Positions 1 through 11,653 of a DNA stretch of 64,000 nucleotides are shown one piece after another. The position numbers and the translations under genes were made by a program. Each line of letters starts with the position of its first letter. Position 1 is the stretch's first letter. The stretch comes from Serpula lacrymans var. lacrymans S7.9 (Eukaryota > Basidiomycota > Agaricomycetes > Boletales > Serpulaceae), in the NCBI RefSeq assembly GCF_000218685.1, contig NW_006763295.1, forward strand, positions 806,857 through 870,856, read 5' to 3'. The notes below the pieces were generated by a model, which searched no databases, was not told the DNA's origin, and saw only the letters and a program-made list of their open reading frames with translations.

Positions 1-545
1 GCTTGTCTATCCCATTCATATCCTTTGGACGTACAGTCCCTTCTCGTGTCCAGTCTATGACTATTACCTGGACAATGAGTACACATGCTCCTCGCGAGTG
101 GCTATCTTCTATTCGCCGCTTTGGGAGTCCATTACCACCGTACATTCAGTCTGAGGCAATTTCTGACGTCGACCCAGAGCAAGCTGTAATGAGTTCAAAC
201 AACCCCAATGGAGTGGAGATACATGGACCGAGTATATCAGAAGTCATGAGTCAGACTTCGACAGTCACTATGCCGGGGGCGCCAGGTGCGGCTGAGTCTA
301 TTGATATTCTACCTCCCGGGCCTTTGGGAGAGGTTTTAAACCGGCTTTCTGGCGACGTTTCCGAGGTACTTAAGCTCGTCGTCTATCTGGTATTAATGGA
401 TTTAACTGAGGGAGTATCGTAACAGGTCAAGAATATCCGCGGTGATTGTGAGGAAACTCTCGTTCGAGAACAAGAAACCAAGGGAGATGACGTTCGAGTT
501 CACGCAACTGATGCTAAAAGTGTCCGCTTCCCTGACGCTCAATAA
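1..545 (+). CDS. 3' end of an unrecognised protein (5' truncated by window edge)
   Basis: Two exons are supported: 1-365 (frame starting at base 3) and 426-545, ending at TAA 543-545. The intron 366-425 runs from GTACTT to AACAG and joins in phase 0. Without it the upstream frame would run into a stop after residues that look intronic. The visible 161 residues are hydrophilic and rich in Ser, Pro and Glu, with no domain I recognise. They look like a disordered C-terminal tail, so the diagnostic part of the gene probably lies left of the window. The stretch 546-895 that follows holds no gene I can support. Confidence 0.5.
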
Positions 546-895
546 CATTGGCTGTGCGTCCTCACCGGACTTCTCTCGCTACCTCTACTTCGACGTTCTT
601 CATGTTACCGGAACTTTACGATCATATATGTTCATACCCGTGCGTTTCGTGCAATAAAAGCTATCATGTCCAAATACACCCTGTCGCTTGATAACGAACG
701 GTCTAGGCAAAGGCTTGAACAATAGGGTATGTATGTGCGAAATGTCCGAGGGCCAGAGAAGTCTAACTACATATAGAATGTCCTGAATGTAATTGTATTA
801 TCAGGTTGAAATGATGAGGAGAAGTGTGTAGTGAATGTATCAGTGTACTCATACGCCTATAATCCATGTATAAAAAAGGCCGAAAAATGATTGCT

Positions 896-2013
896 TTACT
901 CAAAGGGGTTTGTTCGACCAGCCTGTAGATATTGATATTGAACGTTAGATACGTTCGACATGGAATGTAAATGCAGTGCGGACTGACCTGGTTTTCCCCA
1001 CCTCGATCTGGTCCTTCGCTGCATCCACATAGCCAATCATGCCACCATCTCACCTCCTTATTCTCATTCACTGGTTCAGCAGGCGGTCGTAGTGCAGGGG
1101 CGGGTATTGGCTTGGGTAGAGTATCGTTTGGTGTGTCTGCATGGGGAGGTGGCGTTCGAGGAGTAGGTAATCCCAGAGCTGTAGCGGGAGGATGTCGCAA
1201 AGAAGATGAGGCACGTATCGTAGCAGGTTCTGAAGATCCAGAACTTGGGTCAAAGGGGGCTTCAGAGTTTGCGGTAAGAGGGGGTGTTGATGATTCGGTC
1301 ATGACTATCATTTGTTGGTCGGAGTCGGTAAAAGGGGATATGGAATCGGCGGGATGGGCAAAAGGGTTTTTGGAGGAGTGTGTTGGGTGGTCGGGTATTG
1401 GACTGGTCGAGGGGGTGAAGATTACAGAAGGACTTCCGTCAATGTCATTAAGGGGTACTGCATCGACAGAGTCCTGGGATTGAAGAGCTTGATGATTACC
1501 GAGCCCACTGCTCGAGGCCCGTTGAGGCTTCCTCCCCCTTAATAACAGGCTAGCTCTCTGGGTGACGTCTGTCAATAGTGAACCTCCGCTTCCTGTAACG
1601 AGTGTTGATTCTCGAGCTGCTTTCCGCCTTTGTCGTTCAGCCAGCTCCCACCGTTTCAGATTCTGACAAGAGAAAGTATAGTATGGTTACAGCGTGCTTA
1701 GCAAAGAAACACCCATGGTACGCACCTGTTCCACTCTACGCGTTTCCTCGGCTTCATCGTTCGTAGGTGGATATACTTCAGTTGCAGCCCCTCTCTGATG
1801 CCCCTCTTCGCTGTCGTATGAATGGTCCGACACCGATTCCTTTGCTTTTCCTTTACTACTGCTCGCCGGTGAGTGTTCCTGAGAGGCATATGGTTCGTAT
1901 TCAAATTCACCCCATACGTGAGCTCGTGAAAGGTCTTCTTCGCTCGTTGGCGACGGCGGCGTGGACGACGACGTCTGTAGGGATGTTTTTTCTGGAGGTG
2001 CCAGCGAGGCCAT
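896..2013 (-). CDS. Unknown disordered protein with short conserved-looking C-terminal tail
   Basis: Exons on the minus strand are 1726-2013, 988-1662 and 896-922, giving 329 residues. Both introns (1663-1725 and 923-987) are phase 0 with GT-AG ends. The start is the ATG at 2011-2013; a longer open frame upstream begins only at a TTG. The protein is low in complexity and rich in Ser, Pro and Thr. A short basic patch (WELAERQRRKAAR) follows the first intron. The C-terminus reads WWHDWLCGCSEGPDRGG, and the last 9-codon exon adds AGRTNPFE. A tiny separate exon that keeps frame and ends a compact Trp/Cys-rich tail argues for a real gene. I do not recognise the family and assign no function. Confidence 0.6.
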
Positions 2014-2533
2014 GCGTCCTATTCTCGTCGCCGTCGTCGACAAGGGTGTGGAAGTGTGTTACAAATGGCAGCGAGTAAGGCTCGAACGCGTGGTTCCGCA
2101 GGGTTTCCCGATTGATCGTTTTTAACACAAGTGTCTAGCCGCGCTTGTGTGAGTTGCAAACCCAGTCACTAGCAATACTGTAAAATATAGTCGAGTATAT
2201 GGCTCCAACGTTGGCCACAACGTTCCTGAACCACAGATGCGTTGGAGTGGGACATTCCCACCTTACCGGTTGTATCTGAATCATCGGTCTAGACTGAGTA
2301 ACTGGGATCGAGTATGGTACAGATTAACCGGTTTATTATTATTAGTAGCTCAGCCGAAAGCACTGTCAAGCTTTACACACGTAACACTTGTGATATTATC
2401 TGCACTCGAGGACACAGCCTAGTTCTAAGTATAAGAAGATGATTGGAAGATAGAAAGCCATGAAACCGAGTCCCGTTAGTCCGTGGTTTTAGGAAAAAGC
2501 GTCTGCGAATGTCATATAAAGAGTCCTTCATGC

Positions 2534-3915
2534 TTAGAGCCTGTGCATCTTCTCCCCACCTTCCCGCATCAAAAGACCTTCATCGTAATCGCCATCGTCA
2601 GAGAAATATTGACGAAGACCACTTGCTTTGTTCGTGGAGTGCTGCAGCATAGGCATGGTCGATTCCTCCGAATTGGCACGACTGTACGTTGAATTGCGGT
2701 TGCTGTGACTATTACTGGGAAGAGACAAGATCGAGGCGCGGGCAGTCTCGCGCATTTGCATGATGTTCTGTCGGAATGCGTTCTACAAAAAAGGAGTCAG
2801 CATAGGAGCCACCGGAAGGAAATTCGCAAGGATTACCTGTTCACGCCAGTATTGAAGACGTTTTTCACGCTCGGAATCACGTTGACGGCGATGGAGGAAG
2901 AAGAGAATTGTCAACGTGGCAATCATACCTAAAATTGATCGAGGATTTGGTTCTTTCAAGCACAGAGATGCACGTACCTCCAAATATCGCAATGCAAACG
3001 ACGACATACAGCCAGACACCAAAGTGGTGTGGCGAATCGGCACTATCTCCACATACACCCGTGCTCAGACAGTTGAATGACGCGCATCTGCTTGGATGTC
3101 AATGGACTGCGAAAGTACTCGCGAAAAAGGGGCTCACTGTTTGTCGGCTTCGCAGGTTTCACCCAGTTGCATACTCTGCATGCACACCAATTGCTGCGAA
3201 TCACAGTAAAGGCCAACATGACAGTTACCACTGCATACGTAACTTGTCAACAGGCTATTGGACAAAAAGAAATATGACGTACCGAGAAACGATGTCAAGG
3301 AATTCATTCGCGCCTGCATACGCGATATATGCCGTGTTCTCCACCGTGCAGTTGAGACCAACGGTAACATTGGCCCACCTACGAAAGAACATCAACATAT
3401 ATATTTCCTCTAGGAGGCTTTGGAGTACATACATGCAAGCATTGTTCAAGCAGACAGATCCATTGAAGTTGCGGCCGAAATTGGACGTATCACTGAGCTC
3501 CTGAAAGTTGGGAGGTGGTTCGCATTGATCTAGAGGGACAACGCAGTTGAGTGCGGTCATAAAATGTGCAGCAAACCATCCTACCATCACGGTCGAACTG
3601 GCAAGGGCTACCAACAGGGAGCCAAGGTTGGCAAGCATCGCCCTCGTCGGGGCAGAACTGGCCAGCTGGACATTTAGGAGGAAGAGTAGAATTTTGGGCA
3701 TAACCAAATGGATATTGGTCTTTTCTGCATCCTTTGAGCTCGCAGATGCCAGCCGAAGAACAATACGTTTCTGCATCGCAGTCAGTGTAGAACTGATAGG
3801 TGCCGACTTCAAGACGGTTGTCTGATGCAGAACAATTGCCGCCTTTGCTGACGCTGCCGGCGGTGACGAGGATAGACCAAGAAGAAAAAAGGAGTGTAAA
3901 GGGCAGCAACAGCAT
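2534..3915 (-). CDS. Secreted-domain Cys-rich single-pass membrane protein (unknown function)
   Basis: Seven exons: 3585-3915, 3433-3529, 3283-3378, 3138-3230, 2978-3087, 2837-2928 and 2534-2782, giving 355 residues. The six introns are 49-55 nt and all keep frame. The start is the ATG at 3913-3915, followed by a classic signal peptide (MLLLPFTLLFSSWSILVTAG). The ectodomain of roughly 225 residues carries many spaced cysteines (CPAGQFCPDEGDACQPW, GNCHVGLYCDSQQLVC, CASFNCLSTGVC). A membrane segment (GVWLYVVVCIAIFGGMIATL) follows, then a basic stop-transfer stretch (HRRQRDSEREKR) and a cytoplasmic tail of about 90 residues. A TATA-like AT-rich stretch lies near 4000. The layout suggests a cell-surface protein; I recognise no named domain, so ligand and role are unknown. 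Confidence 0.75.
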
Positions 3916-4150
3916 TTTGAAAACTGGCTGGTGTTGATTAGGGTACAACGACGGACTGGTCTAAGTTATTTGGGCGATGGAGGGCTCGCATCCGAAGGCG
4001 GTATTTAAAAGTGGGCCCAATACAGAAATTTATGTGCTTGGCTCCATTATTCGGTCGCGGACTTTACTCCATTTTTTGTCATTTTTATTGCATTCACTAT
4101 GTAAAATGTGTGATAGTATAAAGTATATAAGTCGAGACTACCAATGAGCA

Positions 4151-5837
4151 TCACTTGCCACAGCCAGGGCAGCAATGGACGACGTCGTGCACAAACACAT
4201 CGCAGTCTCCACAGAAATCATTGTGGCACTCAGGGCACCGGTAGCGATTTAGGGGGCTCATACCTTCGGTCGACGTTGAAGTGAGTGCAGTCGTCGGGAA
4301 TATACGAGCACATGCGTGACAAGCCAGCCCAGCATCGGGTGTATCAGCAAGTGACCCACTGAATATTCGTATGTTAATGAAGAGAGCTACCCAAGATAAC
4401 TTAAGGGGACATACATCGCATCGTACGGCTTGACAGGGAATAAATGGTGGTAGCTTCGTGCCAGATGAGGCGAGCTAACAATCATCAGGCCGCAGATGTC
4501 GCAGTCAGTCGGAACATCGCAGACTTTCGCCATACAACGGGGGCAGAGGAAGCCTTCGCTCTTCATTTCCGAATGGCAGACACACAAGCTGGCTGGAGAC
4601 GTATCTGGCAATCGAGTAGGAAAGCCCATCATCATCAAATCAGCCGCTGGGTTTGTTGCGCCTGATCCTGCAGCACGGGTCATAGCACGCTGCGCCGGTG
4701 GGGGGACAAGCTCGAACAAGAGGTCTTTGAAGTGACCTTCGTTCAAGGCGACCCCAAATTGACCTACCTTGACAAACCAATAAAGCGACACGTTCGGAAA
4801 GGTAAGGACGCCTACCCACCGCCTGTTTTGTCACACAGTTCCCTGCATATCTTCATCTCGGCGGCAAGCGCAACAACAGAGATGCGAATTTTGTTTTTGA
4901 CGCATGCATCCAGCGTATCGTGAATGTTGCCAGGATCACAAGTAGTCAAAGAGCCGAATATAACGAGTATCTCTCGAGATGAGTGTGTAGGGAGATGGCT
5001 AGATATATGAGGATTAAACTCAAATGCGAATATTGGGCAGAGTACCTCATGCTACTACGCGCCATATCGACGGCATTTTGAAGGCTTGGTTCGCCCGTGG
5101 GTTCTAGTCTATGTCTATCGGCAATTGATTTTAGGACATCTTGAGGATTTCCTGCAAATTAGAAATTAGAATTCACTTTATGCGATGCGCTCAGATAACT
5201 TAATTCACCTGACATCTCTCCTATCCGCTCACCAATACCAGCTCTCATACCTACCACGCCAATTTGACCCAAGGGATTTTGATCAAACCATTCAGTGATA
5301 AACTCTCTGGCATACTCTAAAGTAAGATCAAATCTCGTTGGCCTCATGTCACGATCCATCATAGACGTCGATAAGTCTAGTAGGAGAATAAGGTGTCGAA
5401 TAATCGTGCGACGAATTGCGGCTGCAGGTGCCAGTAATCTAAAAGCACAAGTTAACGTTCACGCTCAAGTTGTGGCATCCGACGCGACGTACCTTCGACG
5501 CCTACCCCTTGCTATCCAGTCCTCTACTGCGCCCTGCAAGCTTCCAGCTTCATCTTCTTGTACTGTATCCCACGAACGCGTGTACGAAGCTTCCCAAGTG
5601 TACGCTTGCTAGATATAAAGAAGAAAATCATAAGTGTTAACAAAACACGAAGTGAAAGACAAATAGGCTTACATCCTTCGCTTTACTCTTGCCTTTGTCT
5701 TTCTTCTTTTTATCGACAGCCTTGCCTTTCCCTTTGTTCTTTCCGCGCAGGTGGTAGTCTCCGTCTCCATCCCCCAAGAGAGAGATATCGGAATCTGAAT
5801 CTACATTCATATAGTTCCCATCTCGTTGAGACGGCAT
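4151..5837 (-). CDS. SSL1: TFIIH core subunit Ssl1/p44 (GTF2H2)
   Basis: Seven exons: 5673-5837, 5493-5608, 5209-5438, 5046-5151, 4820-4998, 4415-4763 and 4151-4358, giving 450 residues (yeast 461, human 395). This is the non-catalytic TFIIH subunit that stimulates the XPD helicase in nucleotide-excision repair and supports transcription initiation in the nucleus. A Lys/Asp-rich N-terminal extension is followed by a von Willebrand A-type domain (LLLDLSTSMMDRDMRPTRFD), then the signature stretch SREILVIFGSLTTCDPGNIH. A first zinc cluster follows (CPRCMAKVCDVPTDCDICGL, then SSPHLARSYHHLFPVKPYDA). The C-terminal C4 zinc domain (CPECHNDFCGDCDVFVHDVV) ends at CCPGCGK. Length, domain order and zinc ligands are all as expected, so the gene looks intact. 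Confidence 0.96.
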
Positions 5838-6086
5838 GTGGAGCGTAGATTGAAGCCTTCCCAGTGGTGAAGGAAAGGAAAAAGGACGTCAAGGGTGGCA
5901 GATGACTCAACCACCAGACTTAATGGGTGGGACCCGGGGCACCTCAAAACTATTAGTAACAACTCGTCTTTGAATACAGTACAGTACAATGTAAAGTGTT
6001 ATCTAGCGTAGCATCTACTTTATTGGTGCCTAATCGTAAATCAACACTGGTATTACCCCTTCCAAGGTCAAACAACCAGGTATCCT

Positions 6087-8139
6087 TCACATACTCACTT
6101 CATTTCCTTCAATAACATCGCTCCATACTGTCTCGGTCCAGTCTATACAATCTTTCATCTGCCCAAACACCTCGCCAACCGCTCTCGCAAGGACAGGATC
6201 CTCGAAGCCCTTCACAGCTACCATCTCAGGAGCCTTCTGGGCATCGGCTCCATTAACACCCACGTCTTCGAGGTTTAGTATTAATCTCGGCCGTTTGCCT
6301 GCCCGTTCTCCCTCTCGGCCTGTTTGCATGCGCTCAGGTACCCTAGACGATTCTGCCACTACTTCATCCCGACATTGGACAAGTCGCGCAGCTAGTGCAT
6401 TCAATAACCGTTTCTGCAAGAGGACGAAGACGGGATCGTGAGGTTTCAGCGTACGATCCACGGCAGCCCGTAGACGGGATTCCTCGCCTGTGTCGAGTGA
6501 TGTCGCATCAAGAGTGGATGCGTATCTTCTGGCGCGGACAACCTCGTCTGCAAGATTGACTAGTTTCGTATCGCCTGTACCTTCCTCTTCATCGACTTCT
6601 GCTTTGAGCATGGACCAGACCCGCTCCATGAAGTCCGCACCTGGGCTATTTCCCTGGACAGAATTTGCTCTTGAATTTGGTAGAGGCAAACGAGTTAGAG
6701 AACGTAATGAAGCGGCGATTACTAGAGCTTGCAGGTAATTCTGAAGGGAGAGCAGTGTGGGCGTAGTAAAGAAGAATATTGGAGGTAACGAATTTGGGTT
6801 TGCGGGCGTAGGCTGTTCGTCTTCTGTTGAACCGTTGGAAAGGGAAGAATTTGATACTTTCTTCGTAGGTAGCGTACACGAGACAGGTGATGTCCCTCCC
6901 AGAGACTGTACAAGGCGAACAACCCATTTATGGCGATCTTCAGGAACATGAACGGGTTGTTGTATATTATCAAGCCAGGTTGTCCAGTGTTCTGAGATTC
7001 GATCTGGATTCCAGATATCGAGAATGATACTACGCTCCTGTGTTTTAGCTTGTTGAATAACAGTAGAACGCAGTTGCTGTTCAGTCATGTTCCCTAGTAC
7101 GAACTGTGATAAGTCGTCTTTCATGACATCAGCAAGTTGCAGTATCGATTTCACGGTTTCTGCTACTAGTGTGGCCAGAGCGACTGGTGGCGAGGACCTC
7201 GGTGGAGGGTCATCCAGCGCGCGGCTGAGAGTATCAAGATGCGAATCCCGCACAGGAGCACACCGTTGTCGAAGACTTGCCAGTACTTCCCGTAGATGCA
7301 TTATGGCGGAATGTAGCGGTGATGAGGTGGGTGACAAGGGGGCGGTCATCGTAACCAGAACTGGATGGTGAGGCGGTAGAAGAGGCGATAATGCCACTTG
7401 TAAATCACTGTACAGCAGTTTGAGACGGGGCAGTTGAGAAGACGGCTCAGGATTCGACAGAGATTCTAAAGCCTGTGTAGCGTGCCTCAGAACCCACCAG
7501 ATGGGAAATAGCTGAGCGTGACAATCGCACCTCATCCCAGAAAGCTTTGTGTACCATGTCCTCTACTTTGGTGCGTAGGCCTGACAGGGAATCATCTTGA
7601 CTGTCGCCTTGCGCATGAGTGCGAGACATCATAGACAACAACGATTTCCCAGGAGGTAGTACCTTTGACGGGTCTGTAGCAACGAGATGTAGAAAGTAAA
7701 CATGGTTGAGGAGTTCGACTAACTCGAGAGGAAGAACAACGGGATCAACTGAAGATGATAAAAGTGGAAATCTGGTCGTCATCACAGATGGAATCGGCAT
7801 GGCTTCCGTAGATCCTGAATTGTGGTTTGACCGCTGAGACGAAGCGGATGGATAGCTGCCATTGACGGCATCTTCTGGATTGGACGAATCAGCGGTAAGA
7901 AAAATACGCAAGTTCTCCAAAAGTTGGGCATTTTCGTCCGTATCCTCCCAGATAGCCCTGGCCTTTAGCACTTCAAAGTCTCTTGTCAAAAGGTCCCAAC
8001 TTGGAGAAGCTGCCCTGCGAGCGGGCCTAGATGGAGATTCCTGCTGCAAGTTAATCAGAGAAGAGAGTAAATCTTGCAACGTTGCATTATCGGAATTCTG
8101 TTCCAGCTTTTCCTGCAGCTTAGATATTACGGGATCCAT
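6087..8139 (-). CDS. Tcp11/Sok1-family protein
   Basis: Exons 7531-8139 and 6087-7472, with a phase-0 intron at 7473-7530, give about 664 residues. The family (T-complex protein 11, yeast Sok1) is linked to cAMP/PKA signalling in fungi and mammals, but its biochemical activity is unsettled. The splice joins VEDMVHKAFWDE to ALESLSNPEPSS, restoring a typical Tcp11 helical segment, and the rest is mostly helical. The open frame extends upstream to 8256 but only with a GTG, so I place the start at ATG 8137-8139; an upstream exon cannot be excluded. The 3' end is also uncertain: a strong donor (GTGAGT) lies right before the apparent stop, so a short terminal exon may exist. It is divergently transcribed from the NIPA gene, which starts 300 bp away. 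Confidence 0.82.
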
Positions 8140-8438
8140 TACAGTTGTGAGCAAGCTTAAGGATGCTGAGAGTGGCAGCTCGCCTGAGGGTTTGGTTTGT
8201 GTCAGCCACGGAGCGATGCTGATTACGGCATCTGTGGTTTTGCCCGTTGGCGCCACCCGACGGTTTTAGCGTGACGACGTTTTGGCAGTTGGCGCTGGAT
8301 TACACGGTTTCCACTGAGACTGCATTCACGACTTTCTTTCTCCTTTGCAACACTGGTCATTTCGAAGGAATATCAAACAATCTTGGGTTATAACTGCTCC
8401 ATTTAAATTTCTAGACTTTCTGGACCCGTCGTTCTTAC
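8140..8438. promoter_or_regulatory. Shared divergent promoter region, Tcp11-like gene and NIPA gene
   Basis: This 299-bp gap separates the proposed ATG of the minus-strand Tcp11 gene from the ATG of the plus-strand NIPA gene. It must carry both 5' leaders and core promoters, unless the Tcp11 gene has an extra upstream exon here. I see no strong TATA box. Confidence 0.4.
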
Positions 8439-10493
8439 ATGGACGCGTCCACAAGCACAGCGCTCGACCCTACACCGTCAGCCATACTACAAGCCGCTGC
8501 AGATTCCACACAGAGTGATACAGTACCAGCGCATCATGGTAGTCCAGTAGTGGCCTTCATAATAGGTCTCGCTATCATTCTTCTTGCTTCGATCCTTAAT
8601 GCTGCTGGCTTGAATCTCACGAAATTGGATCATGTGGGTCATCCTCGTGGTCCATGCCTTTTCTATATAACCTTGTTCATACAGGTGCGCACCAGCGCTA
8701 TTCCTAAGGCCTCACGTAGAAGAGATTGGCTACGACCGCTATGGCTCTTGGGCATGTTACTGTATATGTGAGTGACCTATCAATGATGGTGCAACTTCCG
8801 ATCGAACTTATATCCTGCGCACAGCCTATCACAGTTAATTGGAAGCACGCTTGCTCTTGACTACATGCGAGCTGGTTTGTACTCCCCATCTACTGCATTC
8901 CCTTTGTCTAACAGAGTCTTCATTCTTTAGAATATGTTGCTCCACTTGGATCTACATCTCTCATCTTCAACTTCCTTTTTGCACGATTTCTCATAGGCAC
9001 ACCAGTTACTCATACAGATATTTATGTGAGTCACTCCTTCGTTGGCCTCTCTTCTGTTCTACTCACATCAACTTCAGGGTACCCTAATCGTAGTACTCGG
9101 CGTGATTGGTATAGTTGCATTCGGTGCTATAAACAGCGGACTTTCCGACGAGACCAATGTCGACCACCTGACAAGCCTTTGGCGGCGTGGGGGATGGCTC
9201 AGTTTCTTCTTCTGCATGGCCTTTGCACTGATATTTGTGCTGATATTCACATCATCACTTGATGCCGTACTCGCCTCTCGATCCGATCTCAGCTCTCAGC
9301 CTTTTTCAGGCCTAAGCGCTCGGAGATCGTTTCCTCCTGCTTCTACTTTTCTGGGCAAATTGAAGACGGTCTGGGATAGAACCATGCTATGGGTGAAGGA
9401 GAAACTAGAGGCTTGGACGGCGCCAAAGGACGAAAAGCAACTTGCATGGACGCTTGGCATCGGTTGGGCATGCTGCGGAGGTGGTCTTGCTGGTGGTTGT
9501 TTAGTTTTCGCCAAAGCCACGTGGGTCCCATCATCTCGACTTATTTCATACTTATGCTTACTTCTTTTAACTTAGCGTCAAGCTGTTGACTGGGAGCCTG
9601 TCCCATGAAAACCCGGGAAACCAGTTTGGTCATGCCGCTCCCATATTCACTATCGTCCTCCTCGTCATCACCGCTGTCCTTCAGATCATCTGTCTCAATC
9701 GCGGTCTGAAGGTTTACGACTCCACTTTGGTTGTTCCCGTTTTCTACGGTGTCTATACCGCTACGGGGTGAGTCCTTTTTAATTTCTTCTTTTCCCATAC
9801 TCATTTGTTGGTTTGTTATTCTACATCAGATTCCTCGATTCCCTGGTAAGCCTTTTCTCAGTCCATATCATTTCATCCGCTAAACAATATTTTATGTTGA
9901 ACTAGATATTCAACAATCAAGTTGATGCATATAAACCATGGATCCTTTTTCTCATCTTCGTTTCCATGATGATCCTTATCTCGGGTGTTGTTCTGTTGAC
10001 ACACAAGAAACCGGAGCGATCTAATCGTACGTCAGGTGGTCCAGTGCTTGCTTCTGTTCCCGCTCGTAAGAAGGCAAAAGCTGTGACCAAAGCAGACAGA
10101 AAAGCAGGGCATGACGAGGAAAATGAAGACGACGACGACGACGACGACGAAGGACGCGCTCTGAGATCTGGGGAGGAAGGTGAGACTGACGAACAGGGTG
10201 ATCTATGGCAAGTGGGGGACGCGAGTGACGACGAGGAAGACAGCCATCCTATGCGGTCGCAAACTCATCTCCCGAGAGGCGTCACTGGTACAAGTTCAAG
10301 TAGGACTGGAGAGGAAGGGCTGAACTTGATACAGAGCAATGACGCTGACTCGCACGGAGACCACGAGCTTCGTCGGTCTACATCTTCAGATGCTACGATT
10401 ACCCGACATCATGCTAGTGGATCACGAGAGGCCTTCCGGGATGATCCTGACGAGTTTGGAGACTGGAATGATGGTGGAAAGAAGTTCCATTGA
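8439..10493 (+). CDS. NIPA-type magnesium transporter (DUF803)
   Basis: Eight exons: 8439-8633, 8685-8767, 8825-8874, 8931-9025, 9078-9520, 9576-9767, 9830-9845 and 9906-10493, giving 553 residues. NIPA proteins are polytopic transporters of Mg2+ and other divalent cations at the plasma membrane or endosomes. The family core is continuous across splices: LNAAGLNLTKLDHVRTSAIP, WLRPLWLLGMLLYILSQLIG, EYVAPLGSTSLIFNFLFARF, then TDIYGTLIVVLGVIGIVAFG. The last membrane segment follows QVDAYKPWILFLIFV. The hydrophilic C-terminal tail of about 165 residues is acidic (a run of nine Asp/Glu) and likely cytosolic. The seventh exon is only 16 nt. Start ATG 8439-8441 is the only in-frame candidate before the first membrane segment. 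Confidence 0.94.
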
Positions 10494-10966
10494 TGATTTA
10501 TATACCCCAGGGACCTACATGAAAAATGGGATGATTACTATTGTACAATCGCACACGTCAATAATCTCCTTCGTTGTTTTTTGGGAGCACTAACTCACAC
10601 ATACACACACACAAGTTATACTTTGCAATCTTATATTGATATATGATATATTTAATGTTGTCGAACCCGCGCTCGGACAGACTAAGGTATAGAGTGACAA
10701 TATCAAACTTGATGTATGCCCCTAAAATTTTATAGAGGACGTACAGTATTCGTGCCATGTTTGATGGTAAGATTAGGATCATGGACAATATATGCAGATG
10801 AGAGTTTTGAAAGTAGTTTGGGTCACAGCTTGAGGAAAGGGATATAATTAATGAATTTCGTTGGTTGTTGGACATAACCTAGGAAAGCTGATGAGCTGCT
10901 TTGACTCTCACCCACGTTGAAGCCAATCTTACCTTGAGCTTGAAGGTTTGTACTGGTGGCACATTT

Positions 10967-11338
10967 CTAAGTTACATCCCCTCTGCTCGTGAAGCCATAG
11001 AATGGTTGGTTCATGACCATATTATCATTGAGTCTAGGCACTCACCTACTTGCACGTTTCTTCGCATATCTTGCTACAAAATAGGTGAGTTAGCACGTAG
11101 AAGACAGAAGCACTATTGCCTCACCAGCTCGGTTCTGTTCGCTGATGGCAGCATCCCTCCAAAATTTACAAAGCTCTTCCTCTGACAGCCGTTCTGTCCA
11201 TATGAGCGTCTTGTCGACCTCTCTCAGCGCCCTGTCCATGTCCTTGAGTTCCCTGTCAATGCCCAGAATAAGTCGCCTCTCTTCTTCATCCTCTGGTATT
11301 CTTTCTTGTTTGAGCAGCGAGGTTATCCAGGACGACAT
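10967..11338 (-). CDS. Small unknown charged helical protein (~85 aa)
   Basis: Proposed exons 11125-11338, 11046-11073 and 10967-10982, with GT-AG introns of 51 and 63 nt and consistent phases. The start is ATG 11336-11338. The protein is almost entirely charged and predicted helical (MSSWITSLLKQER, ELKDMDRALREVDKTLIW, LCKFWRDAAISEQNRA) and ends in a basic RYAKKRASRGDVT. The first exon is well supported by its composition. The last, 16-nt exon is the weakest part of the model. I do not recognise the family. It diverges from the DUF262 gene 316 bp away. Confidence 0.5.
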
Positions 11339-11653
11339 GTTTCACTGGCAGTTGCTAACAGAAGCACATACGGTTGGATACAAAGAAAGACGTTGGTGAA
11401 ACTTAAGGAAGGAAAGGATTACAACTGTACAATTAATTTAGCGATGAGCGGTATAAACCGGACGTTCGCTCCCTATGCTGCCAGTAAAGCCCAAGGGCAG
11501 TGAGAGCTGCTTCAAGCTAACTTACTAAGAGCGTGTATGGAACAAGCAACTGGCGCGTGCCACAGTCCCACAGGTTTACTAGTAGCTTCCATCTGTATAC
11601 TCCTTCATTCTGAACTCCCTCGGTGAGCCCAAGGCTTAATCAACACCTCCAAA

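Noticed and set aside
971..1483. Gly-rich plus-strand open frame of 170 codons
   Set aside because: Antisense to a spliced minus-strand gene whose exon joins are phase-consistent.
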